From: Pseudobutyrivibrio sp. 49
GTDB taxonomy: Bacteria > Bacillota > Clostridia > Lachnospirales > Lachnospiraceae
Direction: 5' to 3'
DNA length: 64,000 bases
Assembly: GCF_900100545.1 (NCBI RefSeq)
Contig: NZ_FNDP01000011.1
Location: 52,991-116,990, forward strand
Position 1 is the first letter of the stretch. Each line of letters starts with the position of its first letter. Below are positions 44,619 to 52,732 of this stretch, in pieces. Made by a program: the position numbers and the translations under genes. The notes below the pieces were generated by a model, which had not been told where the DNA came from, ran no database searches, and saw only the letters and a program-made list of their open reading frames with translations.

Positions 44619-46211
44619 ATGACAAAACACGTATTTGTTACTGGTGGTGTAGTATCAGGTTTAGGAAAAGGTATTACAGCAGCGTCATTAGGACGTCTAC
44701 TTAAAATGAGGGGATATAAGGTGGCTTCACAGAAGCTTGATCCTTACATGAACGTAGACCCAGGCACCATGAGTCCATATCAGCATGGTGAGGTTTTCGT
44801 TACAGATGATGGAGCAGAGACAGACCTTGACCTTGGTCACTATGAGCGTTTCATCGACGAGAGTCTTAACAAATATTCTAATCTTACTTCAGGTAGAGTT
44901 TACTGGAATGTCCTTAATCGTGAGAGAAAGGGTGAGTACCTTGGACAGACTGTTCAGGTTATCCCTCATATCACAGAAGAGATTAAGAGATTCATCTACA
45001 TGGGTGCTGAGACTTCTGATTGTGATGTTCTTATCACAGAGATTGGTGGTACAACAGGTGATATCGAGTCACAGCCATTCCTTGAGGCTATTCGTCAGGT
45101 TTCTCTTGAGAAGGGGCGTGAGAATTGCTTATTCATCCATGTTACTTTAGTTCCTTGGCTTTCAGGCTCAGAGGAGCATAAGTCAAAGCCAACACAGCAC
45201 TCTGTTAAGGAGCTTCAGTCACTTGGTATCGCACCAAATATTATTGTTTGCCGTGTTGATCATCCACTTGAGCAGTCTATTAAGGATAAGATTTCTCTTT
45301 TCTGTAATGTTAAGAAGGACTGCGTAATCGAGAATGATACTCTTGATTGCTTATATGAAGCACCACTTATGATGCATAAGTATGGTCTTGATGATGTTGT
45401 TTGCCGTGAGCTTGGTCTCGAGAATCGTGAGCCAAAGATTCAGGAATGGGAAGACATGGTTAAGACTATCAAGGGTCTTAAGAAGACTACAAAGATTGCT
45501 ATCGTTGGAAAGTATGTTGCTCTTCACGATGCATATCTTTCAGTTCGTGAGGCTCTTTATCATGGTGGTTATGCAAATAACGCTCACGTTGAGGTTGAGT
45601 GGGTTGATTCAGAAGAAATCACAAAGAAGAATGTTAAAGAGAAGCTTGGAATGTGCGATGGTATCTTAGTTCCAGGTGGTTTCGGTGATAGAGGTATCGA
45701 GGGTAAGATTATTGCTTGTCAGTATGCTCGTGAGAATGATATTCCTTACCTTGGTATCTGTCTTGGTATGCAGGTTGCAGCTATCGAGTTCGCAAGAAAT
45801 GTTTGTGGTCTTGAGGATGCAAACTCTAGAGAGTTCAACAGCACAGGAAAGAACTGCGTAATCGACCTTATGGAAGAGCAGATGGCAGTACTTCGTAAAG
45901 GCGGTACAATGCGTCTTGGTGCTTACCCATGTGCAATTCGTCCAGATACAAAGCTTCACGAGGCTTATGGAGAGGATAATATTTCAGAGCGTCATAGACA
46001 TAGATTCGAGTTCAACAATTCATATAGAGAGATAATGACATCTAAGGGACTTACTATTTCAGGTACATCACCTAATGATGAGGTAGTAGAGGCAGTAGAG
46101 GTTTCTACAAACAAGTTCCATGTTGGTGTTCAGTTCCATCCAGAATTTAAGAGCCGTCCAAACAAGCCACATCCATTATTTAGTGCATTTGTTAAAGCTA
46201 GTATTAAATAA
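44619..46211 (+). CDS. pyrG: CTP synthase
   Basis: 530 residues from ATG 44619 with AAAGGAG 6 nt upstream (ATG 44616 is the alternative). The amidoligase half starts [18 protein letters not shown], the P-loop, with [15 protein letters not shown]. The class I glutaminase half has PGGFGDRG, the nucleophile Cys in GICLGMQ (about 380) and FHPEFKSRP for the His/Glu. It makes CTP from UTP, ATP and glutamine. Expression is probably controlled by the upstream terminator. The permease gene follows after 21 nt. Confidence 0.97.
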   Translation: MTKHVFVTGGVVSGLGKGITAASLGRLLKMRGYKVASQKLDPYMNVDPGTMSPYQHGEVFVTDDGAETDLDLGHYERFIDESLNKYSNLTSGRVYWNVLNRERKGEYLGQTVQVIPHITEEIKRFIYMGAETSDCDVLITEIGGTTGDIESQPFLEAIRQVSLEKGRENCLFIHVTLVPWLSGSEEHKSKPTQHSVKELQSLGIAPNIIVCRVDHPLEQSIKDKISLFCNVKKDCVIENDTLDCLYEAPLMMHKYGLDDVVCRELGLENREPKIQEWEDMVKTIKGLKKTTKIAIVGKYVALHDAYLSVREALYHGGYANNAHVEVEWVDSEEITKKNVKEKLGMCDGILVPGGFGDRGIEGKIIACQYARENDIPYLGICLGMQVAAIEFARNVCGLEDANSREFNSTGKNCVIDLMEEQMAVLRKGGTMRLGAYPCAIRPDTKLHEAYGEDNISERHRHRFEFNNSYREIMTSKGLTISGTSPNDEVVEAVEVSTNKFHVGVQFHPEFKSRPNKPHPLFSAFVKASIK

Positions 46212-46232
46212 TTAACATAAAAGGAGGAAAAT

Positions 46233-47660
46233 ATGTTAGAGAAAAAATTCAAGCTTAGTGCGAACAACACTACAGTGAAGACTGAGGTACTTGCCGGTCT
46301 CACAACATTCATGACAATGGCTTATATCATTGCCTTGAATCCAAACATCCTTACAAACTACAAGGCAGGCGGATCTGAGCTCTGGAATGGTGTATTCCTT
46401 GCTACATGTATTTCATCTGCAGTTGCTATGTTTGTAATGGCATTCCTTGCTAACAAGCCATTCTGTCTTGCTCCAGGTATGGGTCTCAACTCATTCATGG
46501 CAATCGTTATTGGTCAGCTTGTTGCTACTACAGGAATGGGTTATGTGCAATCATTCCAGTCAATGCTTTGCATTATCCTTATTGAAGGTATTGTATTCCT
46601 TATCCTTTCACTTCTTAATGTACGTGAAAAGATTGTAGATGCAATCCCACTTGGTATCAGACTTGGTATCTCACCAGCTATCGGTCTTATGCTTCTTAAT
46701 ATTGGCTTTGGTTCAAATGTTTATATTGCTGATTCAAATTACAATCAGTTCTTTGTAATGAAGGATTTCTTTGGAGCTCTTACAGCTTCACATGCTAGAG
46801 ACGTAATGACAGATGCTTATCCAGTAATGGTTCTTTCAGCTGTCACAATGTTCGTTGGTCTTTTCATTATTGTAGTTCTTGCTACAAAGGGATTTAAGGG
46901 TGCTGTTATCACTGGTATGCTTGCAGCTTCAGTTCTTTACTGGGTGTGCGATGCTGTTTTCCTTGGAAATAACCCATTTGCTTCACTTGAGACAGCTTCA
47001 TTCGTACCAGCTTTTGGCGATATGGCAGCTACTACACTTTTCAAGTTTAATTTTGCAGGACTCGCTCAGATGGGCTGGTTCACAGCAATCACACTTGTTA
47101 TCACATTCTGTATCATCGATATGTTCGATACAATCGGAACACTTGTAGGTACAGCTTCACGTGCAGGTATGGTTGACCGTGAAGGTAACATGCCAAACAT
47201 GAAGGAAGCACTTCTTTCTGATTCAGTTGGTACAATCGTTGGTTCATGCACAGGTACTTCTACAGTTACAACATTTATTGAGTCAGCTTCAGGTGTAGAG
47301 GCAGGCGGACGTACAGGACTTACAGCACTTACATGCGGTATCGCTTTCCTTCTTTGCATCTTCCTTGCACCAATCGCTGCAATCATTCCAGCAGCAGCTA
47401 CATCAGCAGCACTTATTTATGTTGGTGTACTTATGATGACAGGTCTTAAGAAGGTAAACTTTGATGATCTTTCAGTTTGTGTACCAGTTACTATCATGCT
47501 TATCGGTATGCCAATCTCAGGTTCAATCGGACATGGTATCGGTCTTGCAATGATTTCTTACACATTCATTAAGGTATTTACAGGCAAGGCTAAGGAAGTA
47601 TCAGGACTTACTTATGTAATTTCAGTTCTTTTCCTTATCAAGTTCTTCTTAGCAGTTTAG
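46233..47660 (+). CDS. NCS2-family purine permease (AzgA/PbuG-like guanine-hypoxanthine transporter)
   Basis: 475 residues with about 12 to 14 membrane helices. The start KFKLSANNTTVKTEVLAGLTTFMTMAYIIALNP and later GTSTVTTFIESASGVEAGGRTGLT are hallmarks of the AzgA/PbuG branch of NCS2 rather than the uracil/xanthine branch. Members import guanine, hypoxanthine or adenine with protons. AAAGGAGG precedes the ATG. Cotranscription with pyrG would pair pyrimidine synthesis with purine salvage, an unusual but possible combination for nucleotide balance. Confidence 0.88.
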   Translation: MLEKKFKLSANNTTVKTEVLAGLTTFMTMAYIIALNPNILTNYKAGGSELWNGVFLATCISSAVAMFVMAFLANKPFCLAPGMGLNSFMAIVIGQLVATTGMGYVQSFQSMLCIILIEGIVFLILSLLNVREKIVDAIPLGIRLGISPAIGLMLLNIGFGSNVYIADSNYNQFFVMKDFFGALTASHARDVMTDAYPVMVLSAVTMFVGLFIIVVLATKGFKGAVITGMLAASVLYWVCDAVFLGNNPFASLETASFVPAFGDMAATTLFKFNFAGLAQMGWFTAITLVITFCIIDMFDTIGTLVGTASRAGMVDREGNMPNMKEALLSDSVGTIVGSCTGTSTVTTFIESASGVEAGGRTGLTALTCGIAFLLCIFLAPIAAIIPAAATSAALIYVGVLMMTGLKKVNFDDLSVCVPVTIMLIGMPISGSIGHGIGLAMISYTFIKVFTGKAKEVSGLTYVISVLFLIKFFLAV

Positions 47661-47705
47661 TCTCATGCCTCCCGGCACCGAAGGTGACTGATGAGGTGTT
47701 AAAAA

Positions 47706-47736
47706 GCCAGTGGTTTTCATACCGCTGGCTTTTTTG
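47706..47736 (+). terminator. Terminator after the pyrG-permease unit
   Basis: CCAGTGGT pairs with ACCGCTGG across TTTCAT, followed by C and T6. A separate small stem (CACC-GAA-GGTG inside CTCAT/ATGAG, 47662-47695) precedes it. Confidence 0.88.
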
Positions 47737-47769
47737 ATTTTAAAATAGAGAAATGATATTAAATGCAAA

Positions 47770-47836
47770 AATCACAAACCATCACAAACAATCACAAAAT
47801 AAAAAAATAATCACAAACCATCACAAACAATCACAA
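47770..47836. repeat. Six iteron-like 10-bp repeats (ATCACAAAC)
   Basis: ATCACAAA starts at 47771, 47781 and 47791, then, after a 10-bp A-rich gap, at 47810, 47820 and 47830. The copies stand at exactly 10-bp steps, so they face the same side of the helix. They lie just beyond the 3' end of the ribbon-helix-helix gene. Confidence 0.75.
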
Positions 47837-47863
47837 GATGTTAATCTATGGCGCTGATAAAAA

Positions 47864-47899
47864 ATAAAGCGTATTGCATTTTGCAATACGCTTTTATTT
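47864..47899. terminator. Bidirectional terminator of the ribbon-helix-helix gene
   Basis: AAAGCGTATTGCA (47866-47878) pairs with TGCAATACGCTTT (47882-47894), with T or A runs on both sides. On the minus strand it follows the stop codon of the gene at 47894. Confidence 0.85.
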
Positions 47900-48070
47900 T
47901 TTGTCTTTCTCCATATTATCTAAAGCATATTCACAGGCTTGTATTACAAATCCTGAGAAGGTAACTTCATTTCCTGTAATAGCTTTCTCGATTCTATTTA
48001 TCAAATCTAGTGGAAATCTTATTGTTTTGTTCTCAGTTTCTTTTTTGTCTGATTTTAGTATAAATGCCAT
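47894..48070 (-). CDS. Ribbon-helix-helix (Arc/YlcI-like) DNA-binding protein
   Basis: 58 residues, so below many length cut-offs. AAAGGAG lies 7 nt before the ATG on the minus strand. The sequence KTIRFPLDLINRIEKAI, then TFSGFVIQACEYAL, is the beta strand and two helices of the MetJ/Arc fold, close to the YlcI/YnfO (DUF3950) group. Such dimers bind short repeats. Two candidate sites lie close by: the 10-bp iterons downstream and the GCATTGC-N5-GCAATGC dyad in the divergent promoter. The plus-strand open frame here is its shadow. Confidence 0.78.
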   Translation of the reverse strand: MAFILKSDKKETENKTIRFPLDLINRIEKAITGNEVTFSGFVIQACEYALDNMEKDKK

Positions 48071-48145
48071 AAATTTCTCCTTTCTTCATACTTTCATATT
48101 AATTGTGTGAAAAAATTATGAAACAACGCAAATTGCATGGCAACT

Positions 48146-48177
48146 GCATTGCAAATAGCAATGCATAGAGTTACAAT
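48146..48177 (+). promoter_or_regulatory. Promoter of the Ser-rich surface protein with an embedded inverted repeat
   Basis: TTGCAA (48149-48154), a 17-bp spacer and TACAAT (48172-48177). GCATTGC (48146-48152) and GCAATGC (48158-48164) are a perfect dyad over the -35, so a bound protein would block polymerase. Confidence 0.6.
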
Positions 48178-48228
48178 ACATAACAGACACGGGTTCATAC
48201 CCGAAAATTGTAGAAAGGGGACTTTTAC

Positions 48229-50349
48229 ATGAAGAACAGAAAGTTTTTGGCAACTTTTTCGCTCTCTCTCGTAGTTGCTGCAGCAACAGTATTCTGTACA
48301 ATGCCTGTACAGGCTGCAGAACTTTCAATGGCGAAAAGTGCCGCACAGGTTAGCTATGGAAATGTTTCAGCTTCTGAAAGAGCAGTACTTAAGAGTTTAT
48401 TCGATTATGAGTACTACAAGAAGATGAATCCAGACGTAGTTGCTAAGTTTGGAGACAACAAAGATGCGTTGTTCAATCATTTCGTAAGATGCGGATTGTA
48501 TGAGGGACGTTCTTTAAGTGCTAATTTCAATGTTAGTGCTTACGCTAGTGCTTATTCTGATTTAAAGGGAAAATTTGGATCAGATATTATTAAGTACTAT
48601 ATCCACTACGCAGCAATCGGTTCTAAGGAGAATCGTCCTGTTACTACATTAGCAGCAGCTGCTAAGGCTGGTGTTACAGTAACATCTATCGCAGATTCAA
48701 CTGTAGTTCTTACTCCTGCAGCTATTACTTATGCTGAGGCAAATGGAATTACAGATCCTGCAGCAGCTATGGCAGCAGCTCCAAAGGCATCTAGTTCAAG
48801 CTCAAGCAGCTCATCTGGCGGATCTTCAGGTGGAAGCAGTAGTTCAAGTAGCTCAAGTAGCTCATCATCTAGTTCAAGTTCATCATCTGGTTCTGAATCG
48901 TCAGGTTCAGGTGGTAGTTCTGAATCAGGCTCAGGTGAAAGTGGTGAGATTTCAACAGATCCAACATTAGCAGCTACAGCAACAGTATATGTAGGAGAAA
49001 CTACAACATTAACAATTGCGAATCTTCCAGCAGAAGCAACAGTAGTTTGGGCATCTAGTCCTGAAATCGTTGCAACAGTAGAAGACGGAGTAGTAACTGG
49101 TAAATCAGCAGGAACAGCTACTGTTACTGCAACAATTAATGATGGAGAATTAACATTAACATGTACAGTAACAGTAACAGAGCCTGAAACACCTGAGCAG
49201 ATTGCAGCAAAAGTGTCAGCAGACAAGTTAGCAATCGAAGACGCTACTTATACAGCATTTAATGCTACAGTAGGAGATGATGATACAGCATTTAGAACAG
49301 CTGTATTGACAACTGCAAATGATGCAGCTACTAATTATGATTGGACTATTTCAAATGTAAGTGGATTTGTAACAACAGATGCCACAGCTGAAGCGATTGA
49401 AGTAACAGTAACATTTGCAACAACAGCAAGCGAAACTGTAACAGCAACAGCAACAGTTGAATTAAATGTAGCAGAGCCAGTAGCAGTAACAGCAATTGCA
49501 GTTACAGGAGCTGAGAGCGCTACAACAGTAGCAGCAGGTAGTTCATTGCAGATGAGCGCAGCTGTTACACCTGATAATGCAACTGATAGTTCGGTAGTAT
49601 GGTCAGCAGTAGATTCATCTGATGCTGCAATTACTGGAGTTTCAATTAGTACTTCAGGATTATTATCTGTAGAAAGCACTGTAGCAGCTGGAACAGAAAT
49701 CAAAGTAAAGGCAACGAATACAGCAAGTGGTGTTGTGGGTCAGACAACAATCACAACAACAGCTGCCGCTGATCCAGGAACACCAGATCCAGACCCAGAT
49801 CCAGATCCAGTATCTTATATAATTACATATGATTATGCTGGAGGAACAGTAGAAACAGCTAACCCAACAAGTTATACAGTTGGTTCTGATGCTATCAGCC
49901 TAAATGTACCAACAAAGAGTGGATTTACATTTGCAGGTTGGACAATTACAATTGGTGGAAATACAACTGCTGCAAGTACAACAGTTCAGTTATCAGATGA
50001 GACAATCACAGGACCTGCAACTGTAACAGCAACATGGACAGCAAATTCAATACCTGCATCTATTCAAGTTACTGGAGTTACTGATGATGCACTCACTATA
50101 ACAAAATCTGGTGACACAGCGACAGCTGATATTACGGTTACCGTAGATCCAGGAACAGAAGAGGTAACAACGTTTACTGTTGTATCAGAAAATGCCGCTG
50201 TAACAGTAGCAGATTCAACATTTACAATTAATGCACAAGGCAATATAGTTACATTAACAGGAACAGCAAATACAACAGATGCTGTTAATGTTGCAATTAC
50301 TTGTGGAACAGCATCAAAGACTATTGCTGTTACTGTAGAAGGATTTTAG
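48229..50349 (+). CDS. Secreted Ser-rich Ig-like surface protein
   Basis: 706 residues. Signal peptide KNRKFLATFSLSL...VQAAE (cleavage near 30). Residues about 45-140 are a repeat-type module (FDYEYYKKMNPDVVAKFGD, HFVRCGLYEGRSLS, YYIHYAAIGSKENRP) resembling YxxxNPDV/EGR surface modules. A Ser/Gly linker spans about 187-243. Big_2-type Ig domains follow at about 250-320 and 420-510 (AGTATVTATI; VWSAVDSS), then a PDPDPDP hinge and a Listeria-Bacteroides repeat (ITYDYAGG, GFTFAGW, about 530-605). No LPXTG or SLH is seen, so retention is unclear. The paralogue at 52183 is broken. Confidence 0.8.
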   Translation: MKNRKFLATFSLSLVVAAATVFCTMPVQAAELSMAKSAAQVSYGNVSASERAVLKSLFDYEYYKKMNPDVVAKFGDNKDALFNHFVRCGLYEGRSLSANFNVSAYASAYSDLKGKFGSDIIKYYIHYAAIGSKENRPVTTLAAAAKAGVTVTSIADSTVVLTPAAITYAEANGITDPAAAMAAAPKASSSSSSSSSGGSSGGSSSSSSSSSSSSSSSSSSGSESSGSGGSSESGSGESGEISTDPTLAATATVYVGETTTLTIANLPAEATVVWASSPEIVATVEDGVVTGKSAGTATVTATINDGELTLTCTVTVTEPETPEQIAAKVSADKLAIEDATYTAFNATVGDDDTAFRTAVLTTANDAATNYDWTISNVSGFVTTDATAEAIEVTVTFATTASETVTATATVELNVAEPVAVTAIAVTGAESATTVAAGSSLQMSAAVTPDNATDSSVVWSAVDSSDAAITGVSISTSGLLSVESTVAAGTEIKVKATNTASGVVGQTTITTTAAADPGTPDPDPDPDPVSYIITYDYAGGTVETANPTSYTVGSDAISLNVPTKSGFTFAGWTITIGGNTTAASTTVQLSDETITGPATVTATWTANSIPASIQVTGVTDDALTITKSGDTATADITVTVDPGTEEVTTFTVVSENAAVTVADSTFTINAQGNIVTLTGTANTTDAVNVAITCGTASKTIAVTVEGF

Positions 50350-50569
50350 GATAACCCATAATATAGAATAAATTGTGCTGAATTAGCATTAAGTATTAAA
50401 AAATGGTTGGGTAAAGTCCTTACAAAAACATTATTTAAGGCACAAAGTGCTAAAACTCTTTCAATATTTTTCATGGGGTAGGGCAAATCGGTACTGTGAT
50501 TTGCTATACCACAAAAAAATAGCTTTTTATATCTTCAACCAGGTATAAAAAATACATTCCTACACAAAT

Positions 50570-50604
50570 GGGGGACCCGTCGTAATCCGCGGGTCTCCCG
50601 TGTT
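50570..50604 (+). terminator. Terminator after the Ser-rich surface protein
   Basis: GGGGGACCCG (50570-50579) pairs with CGGGTCTCCC (50590-50599), followed by GTGTTGTTT. A further stem (GCAAATC/GATTTGC within GGTA...TACC, 50477-50510) lies upstream. The rest of 50350-51080 holds no gene. Confidence 0.75.
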
Positions 50605-50626
50605 GTTTATATTCTAAAGTAACACC

Positions 50627-50856
50627 TTATCACAGAAAATCAGTTCTGTAAAAATCCTTGCTTTATCACAAAACATCCTATAAATCCTATAAATAATTTT
50701 ATCTGCGATAATCTAGCCTCATTTTGCACAGCATTTATCGCAAACATTCCCAGAAATCTTAATATTAAATATCCCTGCGATAAAAGTAGCCACAAATCTC
50801 CGCATCTTTATCGCAAATAAACGAAGAATTCTCGTATGTAGACATCTCTGCGATAA
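50627..50856. repeat. Three tandem 72-bp units with TTATCGCA...TGCGATAA arms
   Basis: TTATC(A/G)CA starts at 50627, 50663, 50735 and 50808, and its reverse TGCGATAA at 50704, 50776 and 50849. Each plus-minus pair is exactly 41 bp apart, and units repeat every 72-73 bp. Only the arms are conserved; the inner 25 bases differ. Each unit could form a hairpin or bind a protein at two half-sites. Confidence 0.75.
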
Positions 50857-51089
50857 ACCTATCCACCCCCCCATGCAAATAAAACTCACCTCACATAAAG
50901 AGGAAGAGATATCATCTCAAACATGTCTTGACTTCTATTATCTATGATAGTAATATCCTTCCTGTGATACTGACAATTTCTATATGGTTCATTGACTTGC
51001 AAAATTGCAGGTCTCTTTTGTGGTATTCAGCCACGCAATAATCCTATTTTTAATGGAAAAATAAAGAATAAATAAGAATTGGAGGTTTA

Positions 51090-51118
51090 TTGACGATATG
51101 ATATATATATCATATAAT
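51090..51118 (+). promoter_or_regulatory. Toxin-antitoxin promoter with a 20-bp palindrome in the spacer
   Basis: TTGACG (51090-51095), a 17-bp spacer and TATAAT (51113-51118). ATATGATATA and its reverse TATATCATAT (51096-51115) fill the spacer and overlap the -10, a typical autoregulatory operator. The start would be near 51125, only about 6 nt before the toxin ATG. Confidence 0.8.
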
Positions 51119-51130
51119 TAAAAATATTAA

Positions 51131-51484
51131 ATGAACGAATTTAAGGTAGAATTATATCAAAAGGCTAATTTAGAGTGCCCAGTTGAAGAATTTTTGGATG
51201 CATGCACAAAAGAAATGAGAGCTAAGATTACTGGAGATATTTTGGTTCTACAAGAAAAGGGAAATGCAATGCGTGCACCATATACAAAGTATTTGGAAGA
51301 TGGAATATTTGAATTGAGAACTAAACAAGGCTCAAACATTTCTCGGGTGTTATTTTTCTTTTATTATGGTGGAAAAATAATACTTACGAATGGATTTATA
51401 AAGAAATCACAGAAAACTCCTAGAAGAGAAATTGATTTAGCAAAGAAGTATCGTTCGGACTATTTAGAAAGGAATAGCAAGTGA
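51131..51484 (+). CDS. RelE/HigB-type toxin (Gp49-like)
   Basis: 117 residues of the phage Gp49-like/HigB group of the RelE superfamily: LYQKANLECPVEEFLD, then MRAPYTKYLEDGIFELRTKQGSNISRVLFFFYYGG and TNGFIKKSQKTPRREI. Members cut mRNA on the ribosome. The Arg/Lys-rich C-terminal part fits. There is no Shine-Dalgarno at the ATG, and with the promoter above the message would be nearly leaderless. The antitoxin gene begins 1 nt after the stop; this toxin-first order is the HigBA type. Confidence 0.88.
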   Translation: MNEFKVELYQKANLECPVEEFLDACTKEMRAKITGDILVLQEKGNAMRAPYTKYLEDGIFELRTKQGSNISRVLFFFYYGGKIILTNGFIKKSQKTPRREIDLAKKYRSDYLERNSK

Positions 51485-51485
51485 T

Positions 51486-51779
51486 ATGAAGAGTTTTGAC
51501 AGTTATTTAGATGAACAACTTAAAGATCCTGAGTTTAAAAAAGAATGGGATGCTATACAGCCTGAGCTTGATATTAAGCGTGCAATAATTGATGCTAGGA
51601 TTCAAAGAAATCTCACACAGAAGGAATTGGCCGAAATTACCGGAATAGGACAGGCTGATATAAGTAGACTTGAAAATGGAACTAGAAATCCATCTGTTAA
51701 TCTTTTGAAAAGGTTAGCTGATGGGTTGGGTATGGATTTAAAAATAGAATTTGTTCCTAGGCAAGCTAAAATGAGATAG
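51486..51779 (+). CDS. XRE-family antitoxin (HigA-like)
   Basis: 97 residues. Residues 1-35 form a helical arm (SFDSYLDEQLKDPEFKKEWD), typical of HigA antitoxins that wrap the toxin. Residues about 40-90 are a Cro/C1 helix-turn-helix (LTQKELAEITGIGQADISRLENG). It neutralises the toxin and very probably binds the palindrome at 51096-51115 to repress the pair. GGAATAGCAAG precedes it, so coupling to the toxin's termination is likely. Confidence 0.88.
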   Translation: MKSFDSYLDEQLKDPEFKKEWDAIQPELDIKRAIIDARIQRNLTQKELAEITGIGQADISRLENGTRNPSVNLLKRLADGLGMDLKIEFVPRQAKMR

Positions 51780-51860
51780 TAAAGGCGCCTTGAGTACTTG
51801 AAATGTTAATAAGATTAGTTTCATATACTTACAAACAATATCTGAAGGAGGATGTTAGAA

Positions 51861-52139
51861 ATGGAAGAAAATATTAAAAAGCCAAAAGCAAAGGAGCCAT
51901 ATGCATTCTCTGTAAACATATCTGAAGAAGAGCGTGCGGCTACAGCTAGAAGAGAGGCTAGGGCAGATGAACTTGGTATAAAACTATATTTGTTGGATGC
52001 TAATGATAAAATTGATGCAGAGCTACAACAACTCGAAGATTATATCCTAGAAAATTTTATTGATTTGGATTTAGATGTTCCAGAAGATTTAAAGGAAAAA
52101 TATATTAAGTTAAAGAAAATTCTTGAAGATAATAGGTGA
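51861..52139 (+). CDS. Small acidic protein of unknown function
   Basis: 92 residues from ATG 51861, chosen because AAGGAG ends 10 nt upstream; an ATG at 51852 is too close to that site. It is highly charged and helical (EEERAATARREARADELG, then LQQLEDYILENF, DLKEKYIKLKKILE). No domain is recognised. It lies 81 nt after the antitoxin gene and before a GC-rich terminator, so it may be a third gene of the toxin-antitoxin unit or independent. Confidence 0.6.
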   Translation: MEENIKKPKAKEPYAFSVNISEEERAATARREARADELGIKLYLLDANDKIDAELQQLEDYILENFIDLDLDVPEDLKEKYIKLKKILEDNR

Positions 52140-52150
52140 TATTTTTATGG

Positions 52151-52180
52151 GGCGCCCCCACACGGGCGCCTTTGATTTTT
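52151..52180 (+). terminator. GC-rich terminator
   Basis: GGCGCCC (52151-52157) pairs with GGGCGCC (52164-52170), followed by TTTGATTTTT. It ends the unit of the small acidic protein. The T-rich end abuts the start of the pseudogene, whose promoter is therefore missing. Confidence 0.85.
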
Positions 52181-52182
52181 AC

Positions 52183-52488
52183 ATGAGAACAAAGAAGATT
52201 TTTTCTGTTGCTTTATGTGCAATGCTCTCTTTTGCTATGTTCTTAAGCTTTGCTCCAACAGCAAAGGCTGACGAGCTTACACAGGCAAAAGATTCAAGTC
52301 AGGTTCATTACGGAACAGTTTCTGCCGAGGACTAGGCAATGCTTGCTACACTTTTCAATGCTGATAATTACAAATATCTGAATCCAGATGTAGTTGCAGC
52401 ATATCGTCATTATTCAACAACAGGTATTGCAGAAAAGAGAGACATTACCACTCTTCAAAAGGCGGCAGCGGAGAATAATATTGTTTAA
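52183..52488 (+). pseudogene. Decayed paralogue of the surface-protein N-terminus
   Basis: From ATG 52183 a signal peptide (RTKKIFSVALCAML...TAKADE) leads into QVHYGTVSAED, matching QVSYGNVSASE of the protein at 48229. An in-frame TAG stands at 52333-52335. The frame then continues through MLATLFNADNYKYLNPDVVAAY and REDITTL-like KRDITTLQKAAAE to TAA 52488. Compared with the intact protein, some 45-60 residues between NPDVV and the final helix are missing, and all Ig domains are gone. Stop, deletion, truncation and a terminator just upstream together indicate a pseudogene. Confidence 0.82.
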
Positions 52489-52512
52489 ATTTTTAGGATT
52501 ATAGTTATAATA

Positions 52513-52545
52513 GGGCTCAGTGCATAGGCACTGGGCCCTGATTAT
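52513..52545 (+). terminator. Terminator-like hairpin after the pseudogene
   Basis: GGGCTCAGTGC (52513-52523) pairs with GCACTGGGCCC (52528-52538); the tail TGATTATG is poor in T. Confidence 0.65.
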
Positions 52546-52732
52546 GTACAAACTTTTTTAACAACTTATTGCATATCTAAAATTATTATGTTAATATTCT
52601 CATGCTCATATCTTTGAGTTTCGTTTTTTTATCTAAAGTTATATTGTTGACAGAGATTTCCCAAAGAAATTCTTAAAATTAATAGTTAAGTCATTTGTTA
52701 TTTGTGTTGAGAATAGGGCAGGAGGTAATGAT

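Noticed and set aside
47662..47695. Glycine-riboswitch fragment (GCACCGAAGG)
   Set aside because: The other conserved aptamer segments are missing and it lies after a stop codon, just before a terminator.
47770..47836. CRISPR-like repeats
   Set aside because: Units are 10 bp and contiguous, with no unique spacers; they fit iteron-type binding sites instead.
47874..48110. Plus-strand 78-residue ORF
   Set aside because: It is the reverse reading of the ribbon-helix-helix gene at 47894-48070, which has a ribosome site and a recognisable fold, whereas this ORF lacks both.
48729..49226. Minus-strand 165-residue ORF opposite the Ser-rich protein
   Set aside because: Its biased composition is the mirror of the Ser/Thr/Ala codons on the plus strand, and no start signal is seen.
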